This document shows positions 1 through 9,300 of a DNA stretch of 64,000 nt, piece after piece (position 1 is the first letter of the stretch; each line of letters begins with the position of its first letter). The translations under genes and the position numbers were made by a program. The stretch is from Haloarcula amylovorans. GTDB taxonomy: Archaea; Halobacteriota; Halobacteria; Halobacteriales; Haloarculaceae. The notes under the pieces are model-generated. The model ran no database searches, had not been told where the DNA came from, and saw only the letters and a program-made list of their open reading frames with translations. The stretch spans positions 930,001 through 994,000 of the forward strand of contig NZ_SRIF01000001.1 in assembly GCF_004681185.1 (NCBI RefSeq), read 5' to 3'.

Positions 1-97
1 CCTACGACTCGACGTGACGCCAGCTGACTCGTCGCAGACGGCGCAGTCGACGAACGCGACGCAGACGCCGACGGCGACACCGACCCCGTCGCAGTAA
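1..97 (+). CDS. C-terminal end of an exported Thr/Pro-rich protein (partial)
   Basis: The reading frame is open from base 2 to a TAA at 95-97, and the start lies outside the window. The last residues are a low-complexity tail, ending TQTPTATPTPSQ. Such Thr/Pro tails are common in haloarchaeal secreted or wall-anchored proteins, where they act as glycosylated stalks. No domain is visible in this fragment, so the function cannot be named. It converges on the large surface protein encoded on the opposite strand. Confidence 0.6.
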   Translation, partial: LRLDVTPADSSQTAQSTNATQTPTATPTPSQ

Positions 98-650
98 TGT
101 CGCGGTTCAGTCGGTGGTCAGACTCCTTTTCGCGATAGTACGCAGAGTCGACGACACGCTCTCTCGTCCAGTAGTCGGGCCAGCGTGCCACAGGTCGTGA
201 CAGCACAGCGACGCCGTCACCGTCGTCGCCTCTCCGTGAGTGTGGCGTGTCGCTCTATGTCGACTGTCGGCCATACGCGACGGTGAAGCCGCCGTATGGG
301 TAGCGCCGGTTCGCCGTACAGTCGGAGCTGATTCGTCGTTCAGTCCGCTTGCTTCCGTCGTCCCGTTAGCGCCAGCTCGTCGCCCGGCCACAACGTAGGC
401 TGCCGTACGACGAGGAGCGTCCATCAACCAGAGTCGGTGCCCGCCAGTCCTCGCGCCACTGTAGGCGTCGTGGGACGATCCCGAGACGGGTCGGCGTATC
501 GATGTACGCACCTCGCCGACGGCGTCGAGTGAGGAGTTCCTGCCCGTCGTGTCAGAATCGTCCATTCGGCAATTTCGCTTCGGCTGTACGCCGTCTGCGT
601 GTACCCCGAGGAGTCTGCGTAGCAGAAGAAAAGACCGTCCCCGTCGCGAC
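98..650. other. Intergenic region, no convincing gene
   Basis: About 550 bases lie between the converging ends of two genes. An open frame runs on the minus strand, but its product is rich in Arg, Ser and His and poor in Asp and Glu, unlike the acidic proteins around it. It looks like a by-product of GC-rich sequence. I see no RNA gene or clear repeat here. Confidence 0.5.
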
Positions 651-3389
651 TCAGAGCTGTCGGCTGAGAACCACGATCCCGCCGGCCAGCAAGCCGACGC
701 TCCCAACGGCGACGAGACCGAGAAGCAGCGGGGACATCCCGCCGTTGGACTCGCCGTTACCGCCCGCTGGCGTCTCGCTCTGGCTCTGCGCCGCGTCGCC
801 GTCGACAGTGACGCTAGCGTTCTGGCCGTTCACGCCGACCGTGTACTGCCCGGGCTGTTCGATGCGCTGTTCGAAGGTGACCGTCTCTGCGGCTCCTGCG
901 GCGACGGTGAGGCGCTTCGTCCCGACGACGTCGCCGAAGGCGACGAACGACGCGGTGACGGTGCCCGACTCGGTCCCTTCGTTGGTGAACGTCGCGGTCA
1001 CGCGCACGGGTTCTCCGGGGCTCACGGCGTCGCGTTCGACGGTGACAGTCGGCTGACTGATGTTCGCCTCGGAGGGGGCGACGTCGACCATCCGGCTCTG
1101 GCCGGCGATGGTGAGTCGCTGGCGGCCCGACGCGGCGGGCACTACCGACATCGTGACCCGTCTCGTCTCGCCCGCGCCGAGGGTCACTCGCTCGGAACCG
1201 ACGACCCGTCCGCCGAGTACGGCGGTTATCGTCTTCGCTCCATCGCGTTGGCCCGTGTTCGAAAGCGTTGCCGTGACGTTCACCGGCCGGTCGGCGACGA
1301 GGTCAGATTCCACAGTCAAATTGCTGCCGACCACGTCGGGTCGCGCGAGGCCGACCGCGAGCGGTGTCTCCGGGCCGGCGGTGGCGTTCACCACGACCGT
1401 CGAACCGTTGCTGACGACGGTCGTCTCGGCAGCCTGCCAGTCGGACCCGGTCCACGTCGCCACCGTGAGCGACTCGACGGAGCCGCCGCGGTTGCGAATC
1501 GCCTCCCGGTCGAGCGCTATCTGGTACGTGACCGACGAGGGTGCCGATCCGCCATCGACCGTCGGGTCGAGCGCCAACAGGGTCTCGTCGCTGCCGGTCG
1601 GCGGCCCGTCGCTCCCGTTCCACGCGTCGGTCACGGTGAGGGTCGTCCCCGCTCTGGCATCGGCAAGCGCGAGCCGCTGGACGTCCGCTGGACCGGACCC
1701 TAGCATCCCCTCGTCCAGCGCCACGCCGACGGCACCAGTTCCGGGGTCGTTGACCTCGACGCGGACGCCGCCGTCGATTTGTGTCGCGGTCGCGGGGGGT
1801 CCGTCGTTGGATGGCGGCGGGGCAGCGCCGCCACCGCCCGTACTGCCACTGCTACTGTCGTCGTCACCGCCATCATCACCGCCGCCACCACTGCCGCCCT
1901 GTGACTCACGTTCGACGGTTACTGTCGCACTCGCCGTCGCCGTCTGGTTCGTCCCGTCGACCACAGTGATGCTGACGGTCCGGTCGCCGGGCGCGTCGAA
2001 CGCCGTCGTCAGCGTCGGCTGGATCGTCTCCGTCTCGACGGTGCCGTCGCCGTTGACGTCCCAGCGGTAGGTCGCGTCGCCGCGCGGTGCCGTCGAGTTC
2101 GAGGCGTCGAAGGTGACGGACTGACCGACCGTCGCCGTCGACGGCCCGGAGAGCGCCGCCGTCGGGTCGTTGCTCTCGTTCGCCTCGACAGCGAGCGTCG
2201 CGTTGGCCGTGTCGCTCTGAGTCCCGTCGGTCACGGTGAGCGTGACGTCATACGTGCCGGCGCTCCCGTATGCGTGGGTGGGAGCGGGTCCTGTGGCCGT
2301 CGCCCCGTCGCCGAACGCCCACTGGTAGGTGGCCGACTGGCTGGCCGTCGAGTTACGGCCGTCGAACTGCACCGCATCGCCGACACGAGCGGACGCCGGC
2401 GACTCGACGACGGCCTCGACTTCCTGGGCCGACCCGACCGTCACCGTCGCGTTGGCTTCGCTCTGTCTACCGTTCGCGTCTTCGACTACGACGGCGACCG
2501 TTTTCTCGCCCGCCGTGTCGAACGTCCGCTCGAACGTCGGCTGGGTCGTCTGCGCCTCGAAGCTTCCGTCGTCGCCGACGTCCCAGCGGTAGTTGACGAT
2601 GCCGTCCGCCGGCGTCGAGCCGCTCGCGTCGAACGTCACGTTCGCGCCGACGGTGGGGTCGGCGGGCGTCGCGGTCAGGTCCGCGCTCGGACACGTCCCC
2701 GCGACCACGGAGACCGATTGGGACGTATCGAGTTCGACGAGACCGCTCGGACTTCGCGCTCGCCACGCGATCGGGTCATCGGCCCAATCGGAGTCCGGAG
2801 AGTCGCTGTTCGTGCCGAAGCGGGCCGAGATTTCGATGCCGTCGGTCGGGGTGACGTGGGCGAGACCGCGAAGCGCCGCGCCGTCGTTGCGACTCGGCTG
2901 CCACTGCCAGTCGATATCGCTGGTCGTCCCGGTGTGCTCGAAGCTGTCGTCCATCCCCTCGTAGTTGTCGTCTTCGACGGCCCAGCTCGCCTGTGAGGGA
3001 ATACCGGTGATATCCATCGAGATTGCTCCGCCGCCGGTGTCGTCGTTCCGGCTGTCGTGGAGGAAGACGAGGCTGTCGCCGCTTTCGCCGCGGTAGACGT
3101 AGAACTGACTCACCCCCGAAACCTGCAGGTCGTCGGTCCCGTGGGAACTGTAATCCGACTGGTTCCCGCCGCGGTAGTCGTAGTACGTCGAGACGTTCTG
3201 CGAGGCGTCGCCGACCGTCGCCAGCGGGATGCATTGGCTCCCCTGGACGACGGCGTACGCGTCGGGCCGCTCTTCGACGTTCTCGACGTTCCCGGCGGCC
3301 GTCCCGACCGGCGTAAACGGCGCGAAACTGGCCACGACGACCAGCAGTATCCACGCGATGCTCGTGATGGCTAGTGTATCCCGTTCCAT
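651..3389 (-). CDS. Cell-surface protein with three PKD domains and a CARDB-like region
   Basis: The product has 912 residues. An N-terminal hydrophobic segment (about 11-30) looks like a Sec signal peptide. A mostly unique region follows, then three PKD-type beta-sandwich domains (about 239-318, 320-400 and 403-491), recognisable by WDVGDDG, WAFGDG and WDVNGDG. Next comes a Gly/Ser/Asp linker (about 495-532), a region with CARDB-like repeats (about 690-840), and a C-terminal membrane helix ending in LSRQL. The protein is therefore exported and anchored by its C-terminus. No PGF-CTERM signature is present. The role is probably adhesion or cell-surface structure; no catalytic motif is seen. 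The promoter-like block at 3447-3454 is 58 bases upstream, which implies a leader of about 30 nt. Confidence 0.8.
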   Translation of the reverse strand: MERDTLAITSIAWILLVVVASFAPFTPVGTAAGNVENVEERPDAYAVVQGSQCIPLATVGDASQNVSTYYDYRGGNQSDYSSHGTDDLQVSGVSQFYVYRGESGDSLVFLHDSRNDDTGGGAISMDITGIPSQASWAVEDDNYEGMDDSFEHTGTTSDIDWQWQPSRNDGAALRGLAHVTPTDGIEISARFGTNSDSPDSDWADDPIAWRARSPSGLVELDTSQSVSVVAGTCPSADLTATPADPTVGANVTFDASGSTPADGIVNYRWDVGDDGSFEAQTTQPTFERTFDTAGEKTVAVVVEDANGRQSEANATVTVGSAQEVEAVVESPASARVGDAVQFDGRNSTASQSATYQWAFGDGATATGPAPTHAYGSAGTYDVTLTVTDGTQSDTANATLAVEANESNDPTAALSGPSTATVGQSVTFDASNSTAPRGDATYRWDVNGDGTVETETIQPTLTTAFDAPGDRTVSITVVDGTNQTATASATVTVERESQGGSGGGGDDGGDDDSSSGSTGGGGAAPPPSNDGPPATATQIDGGVRVEVNDPGTGAVGVALDEGMLGSGPADVQRLALADARAGTTLTVTDAWNGSDGPPTGSDETLLALDPTVDGGSAPSSVTYQIALDREAIRNRGGSVESLTVATWTGSDWQAAETTVVSNGSTVVVNATAGPETPLAVGLARPDVVGSNLTVESDLVADRPVNVTATLSNTGQRDGAKTITAVLGGRVVGSERVTLGAGETRRVTMSVVPAASGRQRLTIAGQSRMVDVAPSEANISQPTVTVERDAVSPGEPVRVTATFTNEGTESGTVTASFVAFGDVVGTKRLTVAAGAAETVTFEQRIEQPGQYTVGVNGQNASVTVDGDAAQSQSETPAGGNGESNGGMSPLLLGLVAVGSVGLLAGGIVVLSRQL

Positions 3390-3446
3390 TGTGGTCCCAC
3401 GGGCTGGTGCCCGCCTGAGTATGCTCGGGTTTCAGAAGATTCCCGC

Positions 3447-3454
3447 TTTGTTAT
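3447..3454 (-). promoter_or_regulatory. ATAACAAA promoter block (extended CCATAACAAAGC)
   Basis: Read on the minus strand the sequence is CCATAACAAAGCGGG, 58 bases before the ATG of the PKD protein. It matches the recurring block described in the findings. The spacing is longer than in leaderless genes and predicts a short 5' leader. Confidence 0.5.
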
Positions 3455-3492
3455 GGAGCGCCGTCGCCTCGACGGACGCCAGTAGCGACTGC

Positions 3493-4602
3493 TTACGCCG
3501 AATCCGTGTTGACTCGAAGCTGCCCGTCGTCTATCGGTTCAAGCGCCGCCGCCCGGATCGACTCCATGATGCGCATCGTCCAAGTCCCTTCCTCGACGGG
3601 GACCGGCATCGGGTCGCCGCGAATGATGGCCCGCGCGTCGGCATCGAACTGGTAGTAGTGCGAATCGAGGTCGCGCTCTGCCGTCCAGTCGTCGTCGAGG
3701 ACTCGCCGCGCGACGGCGACCACGTTCTCGACGGTTCCTTGCACGCGCCCGAGGACGTGGTCGATGTTCGCCTGCGCCCGAGCCTTCGGTGATGCCTCGT
3801 AGTCCTTATCGAGGACAGTGACGGACTGAGAGACGATGTCGATGTCCAGACTCCCGCGCTCGCCGTGGACTCGTATCGCTTTGTGGGGAACGTCACTCGC
3901 CAGCACCGTCCCGCTACAGAGGACGCCCGAATCGCTCGTGTACTGGAAGGTGACGCTGTCGTAGTCGAACCCCTGCTCGTACTCGCGGGTCCGCTCCGTC
4001 TGTGACTGAATCGAGCCCGCCTCGACCGGGTACCCGCCGAGTTTCAACACCAGATAGATCGGATGCGGGAGGCCCTCCTCGAACTCACCGCCGGGGAGGT
4101 CGAACGCCCACGCGCCCCGGCGAACGTCGTCGGGGTAGGTCTCGCCACTGTAGAGTAAGTCGACCGAGCGCACCTCGCCGATTGCCCCCGCGTCGATGAG
4201 CTTCGAGGCTTTGCGGATCGCCGGATCGAAATTGTGGTTGTGGACGACAGATACCGGCACGTCGTGTTCTCGGGCCAACTTCTCCAGCTCCTCGGCCTCG
4301 GCGACGGAGGTCGTCACGGGTTTCTCGATCTGGACCGCGATACCGTCCTCGATAGCCATCCGGGCCAGTTCGAGGTGGGTCTGGACAGGCGTACAGAGGT
4401 GGATCCAATCGAGGTCCTCTCGGGCCAACATCGCTTCGAAGTCGGCGTAGGCGCTGATGTCGTACTCCGTGGCTTTCTTGCGTGCTCTGGACTCGTCTAC
4501 GTCGCAGATGGCGACGAGGTTCGTCGCTGGGCACTTCTCTAAGCCTGACAGATGGAAGTCCGAGACAGTTCCACCACCGACGACCGCGCTTTCGAGCGTC
4601 AT
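3493..4602 (-). CDS. Gfo/Idh/MocA family oxidoreductase
   Basis: This NAD(P)-dependent sugar oxidoreductase has 369 residues. The N-terminal Rossmann fold shows VVGGGTVSDFHL, and the family EKP motif (EKPVTTS) follows at about residue 94. A C-terminal alpha/beta substrate domain completes the usual length. A GTG six bases further upstream (4608) is in frame, but the ATG at 4602 lies 27 bases from the promoter block, the spacing seen for other genes here. It is the first of three family members in the glycan region and probably oxidises or reduces a nucleotide sugar; the substrate is unknown. Confidence 0.85.
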   Translation of the reverse strand: MTLESAVVGGGTVSDFHLSGLEKCPATNLVAICDVDESRARKKATEYDISAYADFEAMLAREDLDWIHLCTPVQTHLELARMAIEDGIAVQIEKPVTTSVAEAEELEKLAREHDVPVSVVHNHNFDPAIRKASKLIDAGAIGEVRSVDLLYSGETYPDDVRRGAWAFDLPGGEFEEGLPHPIYLVLKLGGYPVEAGSIQSQTERTREYEQGFDYDSVTFQYTSDSGVLCSGTVLASDVPHKAIRVHGERGSLDIDIVSQSVTVLDKDYEASPKARAQANIDHVLGRVQGTVENVVAVARRVLDDDWTAERDLDSHYYQFDADARAIIRGDPMPVPVEEGTWTMRIMESIRAAALEPIDDGQLRVNTDSA

Positions 4603-4628
4603 CGTCACAGTACCTCGGTCCTGCGGGT

Positions 4629-4636
4629 ATTGTTAT
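4629..4636 (-). promoter_or_regulatory. ATAACAAT promoter block
   Basis: Minus strand CCTATAACAATACCC. The block ends 27 bases before the ATG at 4602, which is the TATA position expected for a leaderless transcript. Confidence 0.65.
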
Positions 4637-4757
4637 AGGTTCTGTGTGGGCGGGTAGGGTTCAGTTATCACGCCGCCATGCGGGCGTAAGGACGTCGTAT
4701 GGCGGCGAAAGCCGTCGAAGCGGTCGCCGTCTGCCCGCCGCTGCCCGCAAGCCGACC

Positions 4758-4765
4758 ATAACAAT
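4758..4765 (+). promoter_or_regulatory. ATAACAAT promoter block (CCATAACAATGC)
   Basis: The sequence CCATAACAATGCGGG lies 69 bases before the glycosyltransferase start, but only 23 and 29 bases before the two ATGs of a short leader ORF. Transcription probably starts near the leader ORF. Confidence 0.6.
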
Positions 4766-4787
4766 GCGGGTCTCACCGGCAGTACTG

Positions 4788-4832
4788 ATGAGAATGGGCT
4801 TCGAACATCCACGACGTTTGGGGGGCTGGTGA
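4788..4832 (+). CDS. Possible 14-residue leader ORF of the GT2 gene
   Basis: The frame ATG AGA ATG GGC encodes MRMGFEHPRRLGGW and stops at TGA 4830-4832, one base before the ATG of the glycosyltransferase. The second ATG (4794) is 29 bases from the promoter block, near leaderless spacing. The geometry suggests translational coupling by reinitiation. This is inference from position only, and the peptide could be meaningless. Confidence 0.35.
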   Translation: MRMGFEHPRRLGGW

Positions 4833-4833
4833 G

Positions 4834-5880
4834 ATGTACCGGGAGACAACTGTTGCGGTCGTCGTTCCGGCGTACAACGAAGAGGGGTTGGTCGGGACGG
4901 TCATCGAGACGATCCCCGACTACGTCGATCGCGTCTACGTCGTCGAGGACGGGTCGACCGACAGGACGTGGCAAGAGATACAGGAGACTGCCAAGCGAGT
5001 CAACGAGCGCGATCGCCGGACGAACGGGTTTCAGCGCCGTGTTGTCCCTATTCGTCATGACGAGAACCGCGGCGTCGGCGGCGCGATCAAGACAGGGTAT
5101 CTCGCCGCCCGCGAGGACGAAATCGGCGTCACGGCAGTGATGGGCGGCGACGCCCAGATGCAACCCGAACTGCTCGAAGGCGTCATCCGTCCCATCGTCG
5201 AGGGCAAGGCCGACTACGTGAAAGGGAACCGTCTCCTCGACGGGCACTACGGGACGATGCCACGCTTTCGGTACGTCGGCAACCGCATCCTGACGTGGCT
5301 CACCCGCATCGCCAGCGGCTACTGGTCCATCGGCGACCCGCAGAACGGCTACACCGCGATCTCGCTACACGCGCTGGAGACAGCGGGTATCGAGGAGATG
5401 TACGAGTTCTACGGCTACTGCAACGACCTGCTCGTCCGGCTGAACGTCGCGGGGCTGCGCGTCCTCGACGTGCCCCGACCGGCGAACTACGGCGAGGAGG
5501 AGAGTCACATCAGCTATCGCTCGTACATCCCGCGGGTATCGGGGATGCTGTTCCGGAACTTCCTGTGGCGGCTCCGGGCGAAACACCTCTCCGACGGCGT
5601 CCACCCAGTCGCGGTGCTGTACGGGACCGCGGGCGCGACGGGGGCGGCCGGCCTCGTCCGTGCGGTCCGTAGCGACGAGGGGCTGCTTTCGACCATCTCC
5701 CAGCTGGTCGCGGTGCTGGCCCTCTCGACCGTGTTCCTCCTCGGCGCGATGCTGCTCGATTACTCACACGAGAGCTATCTCGACGACCGGGCGACCGCCG
5801 AGGCGGAAGCGAGTGGTTACGACGGCGATGACGATGACGACGACACGGCGGCCGTCTCCGCCCCGGTCGGACAGGACTGA
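4834..5880 (+). CDS. Glycosyltransferase family 2, dolichyl-phosphate sugar synthase type
   Basis: The 348-residue protein has the GT-A signatures VVVPAYNEE (about 9-17), EDGSTDRT (about 38-45), GGDAQMQPE in place of the DxD metal site (about 106) and KGNRLLDG. The catalytic domain ends near residue 240. Two hydrophobic stretches follow (about 267-284 and 289-310), then an acidic cytoplasmic tail. This layout fits enzymes that transfer a sugar from a nucleotide donor to a polyprenyl/dolichyl phosphate at the membrane. Sugar and acceptor are not evident. A leader ORF ends one base upstream. Confidence 0.85.
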   Translation: MYRETTVAVVVPAYNEEGLVGTVIETIPDYVDRVYVVEDGSTDRTWQEIQETAKRVNERDRRTNGFQRRVVPIRHDENRGVGGAIKTGYLAAREDEIGVTAVMGGDAQMQPELLEGVIRPIVEGKADYVKGNRLLDGHYGTMPRFRYVGNRILTWLTRIASGYWSIGDPQNGYTAISLHALETAGIEEMYEFYGYCNDLLVRLNVAGLRVLDVPRPANYGEEESHISYRSYIPRVSGMLFRNFLWRLRAKHLSDGVHPVAVLYGTAGATGAAGLVRAVRSDEGLLSTISQLVAVLALSTVFLLGAMLLDYSHESYLDDRATAEAEASGYDGDDDDDDTAAVSAPVGQD

Positions 5881-5933
5881 GACGAGTACGGTAGGTGGAC
5901 GAGCAGAACAGCCTTACTCCCTGTACGGCCACT

Positions 5934-5941
5934 ATAACAAA
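5934..5941 (+). promoter_or_regulatory. ATAACAAA promoter block
   Basis: The sequence CACTATAACAAATCTT ends 25 bases before the ATG at 5966, the TATA position for a leaderless gene. It supports 5966 as the start rather than the long upstream extension of the frame. Confidence 0.65.
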
Positions 5942-5965
5942 TCTTCGACCACCGTCAGCGTGCCT

Positions 5966-7390
5966 ATGGGAAGGGACTGGACCCGTCGAGAGCTAATCGA
6001 GCGGCTGGGAGCGGCGGGGCTGCTCGGCGCGCTCGCCGGGTGTCCAAGTGACGACCCGGGGCCAGGACCCGACAGGCAGACGCCGACGCCCAGGACGCCG
6101 GGTCCGACACCGGAGAGCGAGACGCCGCTCGACATCGAGCGACGGACAGGGGAGCGACCCCCCGACGCCGAACGGTACGAAACTGTCGTCGACATCGCCG
6201 AGGCAGGTGGTGACACCAGCGGCTCCGAATCCGTACTCCCGATTCTCGAATCACTCGACCCCGACGACACGCTCGTCAGGTTTCCGCCCGGCGAGTACCG
6301 CCTCGACGGTAGCTGGCGCGTCGAGGAGTTCGAACACCTCGCCGTCGTCGGTCCGGAAGCGACCATCACGACCGAGCCCGGACTCACCGGCCCGTTGTTC
6401 GGGCTGGGCGGCGACGGCGACGCTCGCGACCTTGCGATCGCCGGACTGACGTTCGATTTCCGGCAGGCGAACACCGGGCCGCGACCGATACACGCCGCTG
6501 TCGAGGACGGATTGGCGGTCAGCGATGTGACCGTCCGCGGCGAGATGGACATCGACCAGGACGGGATGCGCTTCGACGTGACCCGCGACGAGGGGACGGG
6601 CGTCGTCCGCCGCCTCCGGATGCCGGACGGCGGCGACCCCCGCTTTACGAACACTGGGTGCTACGTCGGTGAGGCCCACCGCGGCCACATCGCGTTCACG
6701 GACTGCCACGTCGACGGCTTCCCCGACAACGGCCTGTACGCCTCGCCTGCCGTCGGCCGCGTCGACGTCGTCGGCGGCGTCTACCGGAACAGCGGCGTCT
6801 CGAACGTCCGCGTCAGCGGCCCGGCGACGGTGCGTGGCGTCACGGTCCGCTGTAACGAGGCCAGAGCGGGCGTTCCGAACATGCGCGGTATCCGCCTCCG
6901 CGAGGGGTCGGACGTCCTCGTCGAGAACTGTCGGGTTATCATGGAGAACGTGACGTCGAGCGACGGCGGTATCACCTGTGCAAAGTGGCTCAACGAGGCG
7001 ACGATTCGGAACACGCACGTCACCGTCGCGGCCGACGATGTCCCGGCTGTCTGGGCGAAATCGCCGGATGCAGTCGGGTCGGACGCTCGTCGCCATCCGA
7101 TTCAGCTACGCCGACTCACTGTCGACGGACCGGCGGCCCGCGGCGCAGCGGTCGTGATATCGGAACGCAATGGGACGCTCATCGAGGACCTCTGTCTCTG
7201 TCAGTCCGGTCTCGATCGCGACGGCGTCCACGTTCTCACCTCCACCGGGTCGGTGCTCAGAGGGGCGAACATCACGGTCACGGGCCGACCGCTGGTGACG
7301 CGACGGTCTTCCCTCGAACGGGGGAACGTCCACCTTCACTCGCTCGGGCGAATCGGCGTACTCGGTGGTCCGTCGTGTGGCTGCCGCTGA
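5966..7390 (+). CDS. Tat-exported lipoprotein with a right-handed beta-helix
   Basis: The 474-residue product begins with a twin-arginine signal (WTRRELIERLGAAGLLG) followed by the lipobox LAGC, so it should be a lipid-anchored exported protein. A Pro/Thr linker (about 30-65) leads to a region of short, Gly/Asp/Val-rich repeats typical of right-handed parallel beta-helix proteins of the pectate-lyase type, starting around FPPGEYRLDG. No clear catalytic residues are seen. Its place in the glycan region suggests binding, epimerisation or cleavage of the surface polysaccharide. The frame is open about 100 codons further upstream, but promoter position and signal peptide favour this ATG. Confidence 0.8.
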   Translation: MGRDWTRRELIERLGAAGLLGALAGCPSDDPGPGPDRQTPTPRTPGPTPESETPLDIERRTGERPPDAERYETVVDIAEAGGDTSGSESVLPILESLDPDDTLVRFPPGEYRLDGSWRVEEFEHLAVVGPEATITTEPGLTGPLFGLGGDGDARDLAIAGLTFDFRQANTGPRPIHAAVEDGLAVSDVTVRGEMDIDQDGMRFDVTRDEGTGVVRRLRMPDGGDPRFTNTGCYVGEAHRGHIAFTDCHVDGFPDNGLYASPAVGRVDVVGGVYRNSGVSNVRVSGPATVRGVTVRCNEARAGVPNMRGIRLREGSDVLVENCRVIMENVTSSDGGITCAKWLNEATIRNTHVTVAADDVPAVWAKSPDAVGSDARRHPIQLRRLTVDGPAARGAAVVISERNGTLIEDLCLCQSGLDRDGVHVLTSTGSVLRGANITVTGRPLVTRRSSLERGNVHLHSLGRIGVLGGPSCGCR

Positions 7391-7408
7391 AAATTCACCG
7401 AATCGACG

Positions 7409-9019
7409 CTACTGGTCCTCGGAGAGATAGCCGAGGTGCGCGAGCCGGTCGGCAACGTCGTGATCGTCCCGCGTACTCGCGTCGCGGTCCTCGTACTCTG
7501 GGTACGTCTCGACCGGCGGTGACTCGACGATCGGCAGCGCCGTCCCGTCCATCAGGGTCGACTGTGGAACTCCGAACGTCCCCAGGACGGTCGGCGCGAT
7601 GTCGAAAAGGTGCGCGTCGGCGAGCGACGCCGTCTCGTCTACGTCCGCGCCCGTCGCGGCGACGATGCCGTCGCGCTTGTGGTTCCACGACTCCCGCGGC
7701 GTGCCAAATCTGTCGCCGAGCAACGATCCGTTGAGGAAGTTCTCGAACTGCCGAGGGACGACCATCACGTCGGGCGCGTCGTCAAGATACGGACCCTCGA
7801 AGATATCCTCTCGCGGTCGGACCGCTTCGAAAACCGGCTCGCCGTCGGGATCTTCGAGGTCGCGCAACCGGTCGAGCAACTCGGCCCGCGTCGCCTCGTA
7901 TTCGTCCGGTTCGACGACTCCCTCGGGTTCGCGGCCCGCGAGGTTGATTCGGACCCCGAGTTCGATTCGGTCCCGCATGTACGCTCGGGAGGTCCGGAAG
8001 TCGACCTGCTCGGTCCCCGCGCGGACGGCGTCGGTTGGTGCGATTCGAGCGACGACCTCGGCCAGTCCGAGCGGTTCGAGAACCGCCTCGATTCGCTGAC
8101 TGGTCACGCCGAGCCGGGCGAGCGACGAGACACCGCGCTCCAGCAGCCCGGGGTCGGGCGTCCCACCGCTCTCACCCCGCTGGAGGCGGCGGCGAGCGAT
8201 GGCGTCCCACGATGGCATCCCCTCCCCGCCGGCCGTCACTGTGGCCAGGTTCCAGTCGCGTAAGCACTCGTTAACGCGGATTTCGAACCCCCTATACTCG
8301 CCGATGCCGTGGTCGCTGACGACCACGACGTTGTCCGGATCGGCGGCGTTGAGGGCCGTCGCCACGGCGTCGTCGACGGCCCCGAAGACACATTCGATAG
8401 CCTCGGTGTCCGTCGGTCGGCGATGGAAGACGGTGTCGGTCTGCTGAAACTCCAGAAAGCCGAAGTCGGGATCGAACCGCTCGACGAGATAAGCGAAGGC
8501 GTCGCCGCGGGTCTTCGAGTGAGCCGCCACGTCGTCGAGGGCGGCCTCGCCGGGCGTATCCATCGGCCCGTAGACCGAGTAAGGTCCGATTTCGTCGCGT
8601 ACGTCGCCGAAAATCCCCTCGGGATGGCCCGGCGGGTCCTCCGGGGAGACGTACCCCGGGAGTATCGCGCCGTCGATCGGGCTGGCTGGCGCGGTCACGG
8701 GAACGTTGACGACGACGCTCGAACGGCCTCGCTGGTCGAGTAACTCCCACAGCGCGTGAGCGCGTACGTCCGTCGCGTCCACTACGTCGTAGTCGTATCC
8801 GTCGAACGTCAGGAACCCGTAGACCCCGTGTTTCCCGGGGTTGACGCCGGTGTATAGCGACGGCCACGCGCTCGGCGTCCACGGCGGCAGCTGCGAGGTG
8901 AGCGGTCCCGTCGCGCTCTCCTCGAACAGCGATTCGAGGGTGGGCGCGACGCCGGCCTCGAACACCGAATCCAGAACCGGCCGACAGGTGCCGTCCAGTC
9001 CGAGTAAGAGCGTCCGCAT
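7409..9019 (-). CDS. Alkaline phosphatase superfamily phosphodiesterase/nucleotide pyrophosphatase-like protein
   Basis: The 536-residue protein starts LLLGLDGTCRPVLD, in which the Asp is the first metal ligand of the type I phosphodiesterase fold. TPSAWPSLYTG (about 48-58) carries the probable Thr nucleophile, NPGKHGVYGF follows, and VVSDHGIGEYRGF (about 233-245) supplies further Asp and His ligands. There is no signal peptide, so it acts in the cytoplasm or needs another route. Relatives are often found in haloarchaeal glycan clusters. The substrate could be a sugar nucleotide or lipid-linked phosphate; that is inference. It converges on the beta-helix lipoprotein gene. Confidence 0.8.
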   Translation of the reverse strand: MRTLLLGLDGTCRPVLDSVFEAGVAPTLESLFEESATGPLTSQLPPWTPSAWPSLYTGVNPGKHGVYGFLTFDGYDYDVVDATDVRAHALWELLDQRGRSSVVVNVPVTAPASPIDGAILPGYVSPEDPPGHPEGIFGDVRDEIGPYSVYGPMDTPGEAALDDVAAHSKTRGDAFAYLVERFDPDFGFLEFQQTDTVFHRRPTDTEAIECVFGAVDDAVATALNAADPDNVVVVSDHGIGEYRGFEIRVNECLRDWNLATVTAGGEGMPSWDAIARRRLQRGESGGTPDPGLLERGVSSLARLGVTSQRIEAVLEPLGLAEVVARIAPTDAVRAGTEQVDFRTSRAYMRDRIELGVRINLAGREPEGVVEPDEYEATRAELLDRLRDLEDPDGEPVFEAVRPREDIFEGPYLDDAPDVMVVPRQFENFLNGSLLGDRFGTPRESWNHKRDGIVAATGADVDETASLADAHLFDIAPTVLGTFGVPQSTLMDGTALPIVESPPVETYPEYEDRDASTRDDHDVADRLAHLGYLSEDQ

Positions 9020-9045
9020 CGTGGGCGTCTCTCTCGTCGTTTGGC

Positions 9046-9053
9046 TTTGTTAT
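9046..9053 (-). promoter_or_regulatory. ATAACAAA promoter block
   Basis: Minus strand CGATAACAAAGCC ends 27 bases before the ATG at 9019. It is flanked by GGCTT and AAGCC, giving a short imperfect palindrome over the block. Confidence 0.65.
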
Positions 9054-9300
9054 CGAAGCCTTACCGACAGTTCACTTGGAATACCTGATTCTTACTCTAT
9101 CAGAACAGACAGAATATAATTCCTTCATGGGAGATAATCCGTGTGTGGCGGTGTTCGCTGAATTAAGCGCCTCTTTCGGGGAACCAAGAGCGGGTGGTAT
9201 GCAGGGTGTACTCTTCCGGTGACTATCCGCCGGTAAGTAGGTGACCCTTACGCGGTAGCTGGCCAGAACGCCTTTTCCCGTAAGTCAAGCCTGCCCGACC

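Noticed and set aside
107..706. 199-codon open frame on the minus strand
   Set aside because: The product is rich in Arg, Ser and His, overlaps the end of the PKD protein gene and has no family signature.
5660..5965. 102-codon upstream extension of the beta-helix lipoprotein
   Set aside because: It overlaps the GT2 gene and would hide the Tat signal and lipobox. The promoter block at 5934 supports the later start.
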